DNA from: JAWWBG01 sp033721095
GTDB lineage: Bacteria > Actinomycetota > Nitriliruptoria > Nitriliruptorales > Nitriliruptoraceae
Direction: 5' to 3'
Length of the DNA: 13,703 nucleotides
NCBI GenBank assembly: GCA_033721095.1
Contig: JAWWBG010000051.1
Span: 1 to 13,703, forward strand
The stretch's first letter is position 1, and every line of letters begins with the position of its first letter. Below the pieces are notes generated by a model. It was not told where the DNA came from. It searched no databases and saw only the letters and a list, made by a program, of their open reading frames with translations. A program made the translations under genes and the position numbers. Positions 7,445 to 13,420 of this stretch are shown here, piece after piece.

Positions 7445-8257
7445 TCACGTCCGCGGCTCGATGAACAGGCTCTGCGTGGCGATGCCGATCTGGCCCGAGC
7501 GGTCGACGAGCTGCGAGGTGGTCAGGGCGGTGCCGTCGTCGGCGGGGATCGAGCTCGAGACCATGCCGACCCATTCGTCGACCGGCTCGCGCTGGAGCAT
7601 GACCTGCAGGTCGGCGTTGAGGTAGATCCAGCCCTGGAACGGCACCGGCGGCCCCAGCCCGTTGCCGAAGTCCGCGGTTGCCGCGACGCGCGCGGTTGGT
7701 GTCGCCTCCTGGTCGTCGACGACCGGGAAACGAAGGCGGAACCAAGAGGCTCCGGGACCCGGCTCCGAGAGCAGCCCGAGTCCCGTTGCGCGCATCTCCA
7801 TGGCATGCGCGAAGAACACGACGTCGCCGAGGTCAGGGACGCCGAACTCCTCCATCTCCTCCACCGGCGACAGCCCGACGTCGGCCAACGAGGCGGATCG
7901 GGGTCCGTCGAGTGGCAAGGAGACGTCGCCGCGGCGCATGCGAAGGGCGCGCAGCCGTTGCACCTCGACACCGTCGGCAGACAGCACGGCCGAGACGATC
8001 TGGATGCGCTTGCCCTCGCGGTCGACGTGCAGCTCGACGTCCAGCGGCGCGAGGGGAACCGGGCGGAGGATGTCGTAGGAGAGCCGCATGATCCTCATCG
8101 GGCTCAACGATGCATGCCCGTCGACGAGGTGGGCCAGCAGGGCAGAGCTCGAGCCCGCGTGCAGGGCGTCGGGATCCCAGGGTCCACGGCACCACTCGGT
8201 CGGGACGAACCGATTTGCCCCGTCTCGATGGAAGAGGGTCCCGGGTCGGTCGACCAT
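7445..8257 (-). CDS. TesB-like acyl-CoA thioesterase family protein (double hotdog)
   Basis: A 270-residue cytoplasmic protein resembling the actinobacterial thioesterase-like superfamily (4HBT_3/TesB-like). Family features are the early WDPDALHAGSSSALLAHLV region (27-45), where related proteins have an Asn/Gln-His-Gly-Gly stretch, then RLSYDILRPVPLAPLDVEL. Next comes the RIQIVSAVLSADGVEVQRLRAL strand pair, and the C-terminal DRSGQIGIATQSLFIE. The two halves fit tandem hotdog folds. The family hydrolyses acyl-CoA thioesters; the acyl chain is not predictable here. The ATG at 8257 has no ribosome site, so the message may be leaderless. The gene ends 82 bases before the binding-protein gene on the same strand, so co-transcription with the importer is possible but unproven. 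Confidence 0.8.
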   Translation of the reverse strand: MVDRPGTLFHRDGANRFVPTEWCRGPWDPDALHAGSSSALLAHLVDGHASLSPMRIMRLSYDILRPVPLAPLDVELHVDREGKRIQIVSAVLSADGVEVQRLRALRMRRGDVSLPLDGPRSASLADVGLSPVEEMEEFGVPDLGDVVFFAHAMEMRATGLGLLSEPGPGASWFRLRFPVVDDQEATPTARVAATADFGNGLGPPVPFQGWIYLNADLQVMLQREPVDEWVGMVSSSIPADDGTALTTSQLVDRSGQIGIATQSLFIEPRT

Positions 8258-8335
8258 CGCTTATCCGAACGTCACGCGGTCCCCATCGTGCAGAATTGGA
8301 GCGATCATTCCAAACCAGCTTGAAACGAGGCGTGG

Positions 8336-8365
8336 TTGCTCGGTGTCTCGGCCCACCGGTACCGT
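8336..8365 (+). promoter_or_regulatory. Possible promoter of tRNA-Val
   Basis: TTGCTC (8336-8341) and TACCGT (8360-8365) are separated by 18 bases and end 12 bases before the tRNA. The -10 fits TANNNT; the -35 matches the consensus only in its first three bases. Otherwise the stretch 8258-8377 shows no gene. Confidence 0.35.
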
Positions 8366-8377
8366 TCGGCCCGTTCC

Positions 8378-8454
8378 GGGGTGTTAGCTCAGACGGCTAG
8401 AGCGCTTGCTCGACACGCAAGAGGCCGCAGGTTCGATTCCTGCACACCCCACCA
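8378..8454 (+). tRNA. tRNA-Val (GAC anticodon), CCA encoded
   Basis: The acceptor stem GGGGTGT (8378-8384) pairs with ACACCCC (8444-8450), followed by discriminator A and genomically encoded CCA (8452-8454). The anticodon stem CTTGC/GCAAG (8405-8409 and 8417-8421) closes the loop TCGACAC with anticodon GAC (8412-8414). The D arm has TAGCTCAGACGGCTAGAGC and the T loop TTCGATT. It reads GUC and GUU valine codons. Confidence 0.95.
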
Positions 8455-8510
8455 ATACCGTCGCAGTGGCACTCGGCCCAGCTGCTCCCGGGCGTCGCCG
8501 GCGAATGGTT

Positions 8511-8930
8511 TCAGTCGCCGTATCCGCCGAGGATGTCGCCGAGGCTGAGCTGCTCGGGGTCCTCCAGCGTTCGTGCCAGGGCAGCCGTCACGGACTCGAT
8601 GGGCTCGCCGCTCACCGCGGTCCACCACCATCGCAGGCCGCGTGGGGCCGTGCGCAGTCCCAGCGACGCGAAGGGCTCGGTGATCCGCCCCATGAAGGCG
8701 ATGTCGGCGACGGTGTCCTCGATGATGGTTCGCACGGCGGGCGAGGCGTCCCAGTCGCGCCGGAGCATGGTCACGACATCGGGGCGGGCATCCATTGTGC
8801 GATAGCGCTCGGCGACGGCCGCGCCGACCTCGTCCGCGGCGGCGATGATGCGTGCGCGTGCTTCGCGCCACAACAGCCGTTGGCGCGCAAACCAGTCCCA
8901 GGCGTGGCCCGGCGGGGAAGTGGGCTCCAT
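8511..8930 (-). CDS. Unrecognised 139-residue protein, divergent from fbpA
   Basis: A small soluble protein I do not recognise. The N-terminal half is Arg/Ala-rich and probably helical (about 12-60, with FARQRLLWREARARI). A middle segment holds GRITEPFASLG and an RWWWTAV tryptophan cluster (100-106). The C-terminus is acidic, ending LEDPEQLSLGDILGGYGD. There is no signal peptide or membrane span. The ATG at 8930 was chosen because TAGTCT lies exactly seven bases upstream (8938-8943), the classic leaderless pattern. A GTG at 9011 would begin inside the iron box, and its extra residues look non-coding. The gene runs divergently from the iron-transport gene fbpA with a shared 119-base intergenic region, so iron control is conceivable but not shown. 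Confidence 0.65.
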   Translation of the reverse strand: MEPTSPPGHAWDWFARQRLLWREARARIIAAADEVGAAVAERYRTMDARPDVVTMLRRDWDASPAVRTIIEDTVADIAFMGRITEPFASLGLRTAPRGLRWWWTAVSGEPIESVTAALARTLEDPEQLSLGDILGGYGD

Positions 8931-8937
8931 GCTCGTC

Positions 8938-8943
8938 AGACTA
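8938..8943 (-). promoter_or_regulatory. Leaderless -10 element of the 139-residue gene
   Basis: On the - strand the hexamer reads TAGTCT (TANNNT) and is followed by exactly seven bases and then the ATG at 8930. Transcription would begin at or next to the A of the start codon. There is no ribosome site between. Confidence 0.5.
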
Positions 8944-8996
8944 TGGATGGGCCGATGGCTGCATCGTTGGAATTTGGTGGGATCCCGACGGTATCG

Positions 8997-9015
8997 GTAG
9001 GTTAGGCTCACCTAA
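8997..9015 (+). promoter_or_regulatory. Iron box (DtxR/IdeR operator) of fbpAB
   Basis: GTAGGTTAGGCTCACCTAA matches 17 of 19 positions of the DtxR/IdeR consensus TTAGGTTAGGCTAACCTAA. It lies 34 bases before the fbpA start, and it contains two TANNNT hexamers (TAGGTT and TAGGCT) that could serve as the -10. Iron-loaded IdeR/DtxR bound here would block fbpAB transcription, so the genes should be switched on by iron shortage. This is by analogy with known regulons of the family. Confidence 0.87.
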
Positions 9016-9049
9016 GTCGGATGTCACCGACGTGCAGAGGAGATGCATC

Positions 9050-10105
9050 GTGTTGTTCCAACGTGCCGGCAGGGGCCGGTTGTTGGGTTCGGTTGCCCTG
9101 CTGGCCATGCTCGCTGCGTGTGGTACCGATCCCGTGAACGGGCCGACGGCCAGCGACAGCCCCGACGGTGAGGCCGTGACGCTGACCGTCTACTCGGGAC
9201 GTGACGAGGAGCTGGTCCAGGAGGCCTTCGATCGCTTCACGGCCGAGACCGGGATCCAGGTCGACGTCCGTTACGCCGGCACCGCCGAGCTCGCATCGAC
9301 CCTCCTGGAGGAGGGCGACGCCAGCCCGGCCGACCTGTACTGGGCCCAGGACGCCGGGGCGCTGGGGGCCGTCGCCAGGGCAGGCCTGCTGGCGACGTTG
9401 CCCGATGACATCCTCGGGCTCGTGGCCGACGGCAACCGCGACGTCGATGGTCGGTGGGTCGGCATCACAGGGCGTGCCCGCACGATCGCCTACAACACCG
9501 ACGCCCTCGCGGCCGACGAGGTGCCGGCGTCGGTCCTGGACCTGACTGCCCCGGAGTGGGCTGGCCGCGTCGGGTGGGCGCCTGGCAACGGTTCCTTCCA
9601 GGCCTTCGTGACGGCGATGCGCATCGAGCTGGGCGAGGCGGTCACCCGCGACTGGCTCGAGGACATGCTGGCCAACGGCGCGCAGGAATACCCGTCCAAC
9701 TCGACCATCGTCGAGGCGATCGGCCGCGGCGAGGTCGACCTCGGCCTGGTCAACCACTACTACCTGTTCCGCTTCCTCGACGAGGACCCGGACTTCCCCG
9801 TCGCGCAGGTGTTCCCTGCGGGCGACGTCGGCGGGATGCTGAACGTGGCGGGGGTCGGTGTGCTGGCCTCGTCGCAGCAGCAGGCGGCGGCCCAGCAGCT
9901 GGTCGAGTTCCTGCTGTCGGAAGAGATCCAGGGCTACTTCAGCGGGGTTCGCGAGGAGCTCGAGTACCCGCTGCGGCTGGGTGTCCCCGCATCCCCGGAC
10001 CTGCCGCCGCTCGACGAGCTCGATCCGCCGGCGATCGACCTCGGTGACCTCGACGACCTCGCCGGCACGCTTCAGCTGCTGGCCGACGTGGGCGCCCTGG
10101 AATGA
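9050..10105 (+). CDS. fbpA: Ferric-iron ABC importer binding lipoprotein (FbpA-like)
   Basis: A 351-residue secreted lipoprotein that should capture ferric iron and pass it to the FbpB permease. A basic start and hydrophobic segment end at lipobox LAAC, with Cys24 lipidated. After a short polar spacer the domain starts TLTVYSGRDEELVQEAF (44-60), typical of FbpA/FutA-type receptors. The consecutive tyrosines in VNHYYL (Tyr237-Tyr238) match the iron-coordinating Tyr pair of FbpA proteins. The GTG at 9050 was chosen because AGAGGAG (9036-9042) lies seven bases before it; an ATG at 9043 is out of frame. Longer in-frame starts would run through the iron box. The stop overlaps the fbpB start (ATGA). 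The iron box at 8997-9015 supports iron rather than another substrate. Confidence 0.9.
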   Translation: MLFQRAGRGRLLGSVALLAMLAACGTDPVNGPTASDSPDGEAVTLTVYSGRDEELVQEAFDRFTAETGIQVDVRYAGTAELASTLLEEGDASPADLYWAQDAGALGAVARAGLLATLPDDILGLVADGNRDVDGRWVGITGRARTIAYNTDALAADEVPASVLDLTAPEWAGRVGWAPGNGSFQAFVTAMRIELGEAVTRDWLEDMLANGAQEYPSNSTIVEAIGRGEVDLGLVNHYYLFRFLDEDPDFPVAQVFPAGDVGGMLNVAGVGVLASSQQQAAAQQLVEFLLSEEIQGYFSGVREELEYPLRLGVPASPDLPPLDELDPPAIDLGDLDDLAGTLQLLADVGALE

Positions 10106-11742
10106 ACCAGGCCGTCCCGAGCGTGCTGGAGACCGGCCCGGCTGATCTCCAGCCCGCTCGCGGCGGCGGACGAGGGACGCCTCGGCGCCGGGCACCGGTC
10201 GGCGTCTGGCTGCCCGCCACGATCGTTTCAGTACTCGTGTCCGTGCCGTTGGTCTACCTGGTCGTCCGCGTGGGCGACGGCGGCGCGGCGGTACTCGGCG
10301 AGGTCCTGCGTGACCGCCGCACCTGGGACCAGCTCACGCGGACCGTGCTGCTCGGCACGACGGTCACGGCCGCCTCGATCCTGTTGGCGGTCCCGGCGGC
10401 ATGGCTGACGACCCGAACAGACCTGCCGGGTCGGCGGACGCTGGGCGTGCTCCTCGCCCTGCCGTTGGTGATCCCGTCGTACGTCGGTGCCTTCGCCTTG
10501 CTGGGCGCCGTGGCGCCGGGCGGCCTGCTCGAGTCGGCGTTGGAGGCGGTCGGACTCGACGTGCGCCTGCCGCGGCCGCAGGGCTTCTGGGGTGCGTTCC
10601 TCAGCCTGACGCTGTTCACCTACCCGTACGTCCTGCTCACGGCGCGAGGAGCGCTGAAGGGAATGGGGACCGCGCCCGAGGAGGCCGCCCGCACCCTCGG
10701 CCACGGGCCGTGGTCGGTCTTCTGGCACGTGACCGTCCCACGACTTCGCCCAGCCATCGGCGCGGGCGGGCTGCTGGTGATGCTGTACGTCGCCAGTGAC
10801 TTCGGCGCGGTGAGCCTCATGCGCTACTCGACGTTCACGCGCGCGATCTACATCCAGTACCAGAACGCCTTCGATCGAACGCCGGCCGCCGTCCTCAGCC
10901 TGCTGCTGGTCGTGCTGACCGGCCTCGTCGTGGCGGGCGAGTGGTGGTTCAGCCGGGATCGCGGTGGGCAGTTCCGATCGTCGACGGGCCGTCCAGCCGT
11001 GGTCCGCCTGGGGCGGTGGCGGTGGTTGGCGGCGGGGGTCTGCTGGGCCGTCGTGGCCGTGGCCCTGGTCATGCCCGTCGTCGTTTCGGGCTGGTGGCTG
11101 GTGCGTGGGATCAGCAGCGGCCAGGACCTGGGTTTTGGGTGGTCGGCGGCACTGCACTCGGTGGAGGCCGGCGCCCTGGGGGCAGTTGCCGCGGTCGTGG
11201 CCGCGCTGCCCGTGGCCCTGTGGGCGGTCCGAGGACGGTCCCGGCTGGGGCTGTTGGCCGACCGTGTCGCACATGTCGGCTTCGCCCTGCCCGGCATCGT
11301 CGTCGCGCTGTCACTGGTCTTCTTCGGGGTGCGCGTGGCCGAGCCGATCTACCAGACCCTGTTCCTGCTCGTGGGGGCCTACGTCGTCCTGTTCCTCCCG
11401 CAGGCGCTGGGCGCCCTGCGATCCAGCCTCCAGCAGATCAGCCCGGACGTCGTGTCGGCGGCCCGCACACTCGGGGCCACGCGCTGGCAGGCGTTCCGCC
11501 GGGTCGTGTTCCCCCTCACGCGCCAGGGAGCGGTCGCCGGCGGCGCGCTCGTGTTCCTCACCGTGGTCAAGGAGCTGCCGGCAACGCTGTTGCTGGCCCC
11601 CATCGGCTTCGACACGCTCGCGACACGGGTCTGGCAGGCGACCAACGGGGCGTTCTACGCGAAGGCGGCCGTGCCGGCGCTGGGTCTCATCCTGCTGGGC
11701 AGCCTGCCGCTGGCCGTGCTCGTCAGCCGCGACCGCGACTGA
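10102..11742 (+). CDS. fbpB: Ferric-iron ABC importer permease (FbpB-like, two fused transmembrane domains)
   Basis: A 546-residue inner-membrane permease containing two complete permease units in one chain, as is usual for FbpB. Hydrophobic helices fill about 35-280 and 307-545. Each half has the cytoplasmic EAA loop that docks on the ATPase: EEAARTLGHGPWSVFWHVTVP (starting 193) and VSAARTLGATRWQAFRRVVFP (starting 451). The N-terminal 30 residues are polar with an RRR patch just before helix 1. The start overlaps the fbpA stop by four bases, so the two are co-translated. The ATPase is not downstream in the same direction, as in a usual fbpABC operon; it lies on the opposite strand, with only 40 bases between the two stop codons. 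Confidence 0.9.
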   Translation: MNQAVPSVLETGPADLQPARGGGRGTPRRRAPVGVWLPATIVSVLVSVPLVYLVVRVGDGGAAVLGEVLRDRRTWDQLTRTVLLGTTVTAASILLAVPAAWLTTRTDLPGRRTLGVLLALPLVIPSYVGAFALLGAVAPGGLLESALEAVGLDVRLPRPQGFWGAFLSLTLFTYPYVLLTARGALKGMGTAPEEAARTLGHGPWSVFWHVTVPRLRPAIGAGGLLVMLYVASDFGAVSLMRYSTFTRAIYIQYQNAFDRTPAAVLSLLLVVLTGLVVAGEWWFSRDRGGQFRSSTGRPAVVRLGRWRWLAAGVCWAVVAVALVMPVVVSGWWLVRGISSGQDLGFGWSAALHSVEAGALGAVAAVVAALPVALWAVRGRSRLGLLADRVAHVGFALPGIVVALSLVFFGVRVAEPIYQTLFLLVGAYVVLFLPQALGALRSSLQQISPDVVSAARTLGATRWQAFRRVVFPLTRQGAVAGGALVFLTVVKELPATLLLAPIGFDTLATRVWQATNGAFYAKAAVPALGLILLGSLPLAVLVSRDRD

Positions 11743-11782
11743 GGATCCGGGCTTCCGGGATGGCGCAGCCGGGGACGAGGTC

Positions 11783-12838
11783 TCAGGCGAACGCGAGGAT
11801 CTTCTCGGTCACCGACACGCTCACGCGATCGCCCTGCGCGACCCGCACCAGCGGCCCCTGGCGCGAGCGCAGCACCAGGCCGTCGGGCAGGCGCACGTGG
11901 ATCAGCTGGTCGTGGCCGAAGTACTGGACCGCCTCGACCGTCCCGGGTCCGTCCTGGGTGGGGCGGACCTCGAGTGCTTCCGGGCGAACGACGGCATGCG
12001 CGACATCTGCCGTGACGGGGCCCTGGGTCTCGAGCCGTCCGATGATCGTGTCGACGAAGAACTGGCCGGCCCGTGTCGCGGGGAGCACGTCTGCCTCACC
12101 GACGAACTCGGCCACGAAGCGTGTCGCCGGCCGGTTGTAGAGCGTCACGGGATCGTCGACCTGGTGCAGTCGTCCGGCCTCCATGACGGCGACGCGATCG
12201 GCCAGCGACAGCGCCTCCTCCTGGTCGTGGGTCACGAACACGGTCGTGACACCGGCCTGGACGAGGATCCGACGCAGGTCCTCGCGGACGGCGGTGCGCA
12301 GGGACGCGTCGAGGTTCGAGAACGGCTCGTCGAGGAGGAGCACGCTCGGCTCGGGGGCGAGAGCGCGGGCGATGGCGACGCGCTGTTGCTGGCCCCCCGA
12401 CAGCTGGGCGGGCAGCCGGTCGCCCAGCTCCTCCATCCCGACGAGCGTCAGGACATCCGCGACGCGAAGCCGGCGTGCGTCGCGGGACAGGTGCTTGAGG
12501 CCGAAGGCGACGTTGTCGGTCACCGACAGATGGGGGAACAGGGCGTAGTCCTGGAAGACCAGCCCGACGTGCCGATCCTCCGGTGACACCCATGTCCCGG
12601 GCCCGGCGACGACGCGTCCGCGGATCTCGACGGTCCCGGCGTCGGGCACGAGCAGCCCAGCGATCAGCCGCAGCGTCGTGCTCTTTCCGCACCCGCTCGG
12701 ACCCAACAGGGCCAGGACCTCGCGACCGCGAACGTCGAGCGTGAGGTCGTCGTTGGCGACCGTTCCATCGAAGGACTTGCGCACCCCCGCCAGGCGCACG
12801 GCCGGGCTGGGGGCGTCGTCAGCAGCAGGTGAGGACAC
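11783..12838 (-). CDS. fbpC: Ferric-iron ABC importer ATPase (FbpC-like)
   Basis: A 351-residue cytoplasmic ATPase. Motifs are Walker A GPSGCGKST (46-54), Q-loop FQDYALF (95-101), signature LSGGQQQR (146-153), Walker B VLLLDEP (166-172) and switch His204 in THDQEEA. The C-terminal ~100 residues (about 240-345) form a TOBE-like regulatory region found in FbpC/PotA/CysA-type ATPases. Sequence alone does not separate iron from spermidine or sulfate ATPases; iron is inferred from the adjacent fbpAB genes, which lack their own ATPase, and from the iron box 38 bases upstream of the start. The GTG at 12838 begins a short acidic extension; no good ribosome site is visible, so the start could be a few residues off. 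It converges on fbpB and diverges from the DtxR-like gene. Confidence 0.88.
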   Translation of the reverse strand: MSSPAADDAPSPAVRLAGVRKSFDGTVANDDLTLDVRGREVLALLGPSGCGKSTTLRLIAGLLVPDAGTVEIRGRVVAGPGTWVSPEDRHVGLVFQDYALFPHLSVTDNVAFGLKHLSRDARRLRVADVLTLVGMEELGDRLPAQLSGGQQQRVAIARALAPEPSVLLLDEPFSNLDASLRTAVREDLRRILVQAGVTTVFVTHDQEEALSLADRVAVMEAGRLHQVDDPVTLYNRPATRFVAEFVGEADVLPATRAGQFFVDTIIGRLETQGPVTADVAHAVVRPEALEVRPTQDGPGTVEAVQYFGHDQLIHVRLPDGLVLRSRQGPLVRVAQGDRVSVSVTEKILAFA

Positions 12839-12875
12839 GTCGGGCCACGGGATGGGCAGAACGGAACCGTGGAAT

Positions 12876-12894
12876 GAAGGGTAGCCTTACCTGC
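12876..12894 (-). promoter_or_regulatory. Weaker iron box between fbpC and the DtxR-like gene
   Basis: Read on the - strand, GCAGGTAAGGCTACCCTTC matches 13 of 19 positions of the DtxR/IdeR consensus, with the AGGT and AGGCTA core kept. It lies in the 56-base divergent space, reaching right up to the ATG at 12895. It covers the -10 of that gene on the + strand and a TACCCT hexamer (12878-12883) that could be the fbpC -10 on the - strand. One bound repressor could silence both genes. Confidence 0.6.
12882..12887 (+). promoter_or_regulatory. Leaderless -10 element of the DtxR-like gene
   Basis: TAGCCT fits TANNNT and is followed by exactly seven bases before the ATG at 12895, the spacing expected when the start codon is at the 5' end of the message. 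The hexamer is inside the iron box, so repressor binding would directly block it. Confidence 0.55.
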
Positions 12895-13371
12895 ATGACT
12901 CCCGTGGAGCCCTCCCTGTCGCCGGCCGATGCCGCCGAGCGCCGTCACGCCCTGACCGAGCGGCTCCTCTTCGACGTCATCGGGCTGCAGTGGTCGAAGG
13001 TCCACGAGGAAGCCGATCGACTCGACGCCGTCATCTCCGACGAGGTGGCCGAGCTCGTTGCCCAGAAGCTCGGAGATCCCGGTACCTGCGCCCACGGCAA
13101 CCCCATCCCCGGCTCGCACAACGTTCCCGACCAGTCCCGTGCCGTCCGCCTGGCCGATGCGCCCGTGGGTCCGGTCCAGGTCGTGCGCATCGAGGAGGAC
13201 CTCGAGGACGACCGGGCCGCTCTTGAGCTGCTCGAGTCCTGCGGCGCCATCCCCGGCCGATCCGCCGAGGTGTTGGCCCACACGGGCGATGGCGTCCAGG
13301 TTGCCGGCAGCCGCACCGACGCCGACGTCCCGCCGCACGTCGCGCAGGGCACTTGGGTCCTGCCGCGCTGA
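12895..13371 (+). CDS. DtxR/IdeR-like iron regulator lacking its DNA-binding domain
   Basis: A 158-residue protein matching residues ~75 to the end of DtxR/IdeR repressors. The dimerisation and metal-binding region covers about 14-75 (RHALTERLLFDVIGLQW, then HGNPIPG at 67-73). A C-terminal SH3/FeoA-like domain covers about 80-158. The N-terminal winged helix-turn-helix is absent: only ten residues precede the match, and upstream DNA is the iron box and the opposite-strand fbpC. Aligned to IdeR, ancillary-site ligands are kept (His18, Glu22, His37 for His79, Glu83, His98; Glu101 for the SH3 glutamate; Glu104 replaces the SH3 glutamine). The primary site is altered: Asp41 for Cys102, Asp44 for Glu105, Ala45 for His106, and Met10 is missing with its domain. 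It should dimerise and may bind metal but cannot bind an iron box alone. Confidence 0.82.
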   Translation: MTPVEPSLSPADAAERRHALTERLLFDVIGLQWSKVHEEADRLDAVISDEVAELVAQKLGDPGTCAHGNPIPGSHNVPDQSRAVRLADAPVGPVQVVRIEEDLEDDRAALELLESCGAIPGRSAEVLAHTGDGVQVAGSRTDADVPPHVAQGTWVLPR

Positions 13372-13391
13372 GGTCCGGCTCCCGCCGGACC
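13372..13391 (+). terminator. Hairpin after the DtxR-like gene
   Basis: GGTCCGGC (13372-13379) and GCCGGACC (13384-13391) form a perfect 8-bp stem with loop TCCC, beginning right after the TGA stop at 13369-13371. There is no T-tract, so it may be a weak or Rho-assisted terminator that separates this gene from the groES-like gene. Confidence 0.5.
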
Positions 13392-13407
13392 GTCGATCAC
13401 CCGTGGA

Positions 13408-13413
13408 TAGGCT
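13408..13413 (+). promoter_or_regulatory. Leaderless -10 element of the groES-like gene
   Basis: TAGGCT (TANNNT) is followed by exactly seven bases and then the ATG at 13421, with no ribosome site between. This suggests the gene has its own promoter and a leaderless message, independent of the upstream gene. No iron box or CIRCE-like heat-shock repeat is visible here. Confidence 0.5.
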
Positions 13414-13420
13414 CGCTGCC

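Noticed and set aside
5620..7464. 614-residue + strand open frame opposite livH and the receptor gene
   Set aside because: Antisense to two well-supported transporter genes; its composition is that of a reversed GC-rich coding frame.
8931..9011. Extended start for the 139-residue gene at GTG 9011
   Set aside because: It would start inside the strong iron box; the inner ATG has the leaderless -10 at the exact spacing.
11743..11782. Terminator between fbpB and fbpC
   Set aside because: ATCC/GGAT can pair over only four bases with a G-G mismatch next to it; too weak to call.
10964..12586. 540-residue + strand open frame over the fbpB end and fbpC
   Set aside because: It is out of frame with fbpB and antisense to fbpC, both of which have full family motifs.
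12829..12894. Longer N-terminus for the DtxR-like protein from a GTG at 12829
   Set aside because: It adds only 22 basic residues with no HTH character, overlaps the start of fbpC, and reads straight through the iron box; the ATG at 12895 has a precisely spaced -10.
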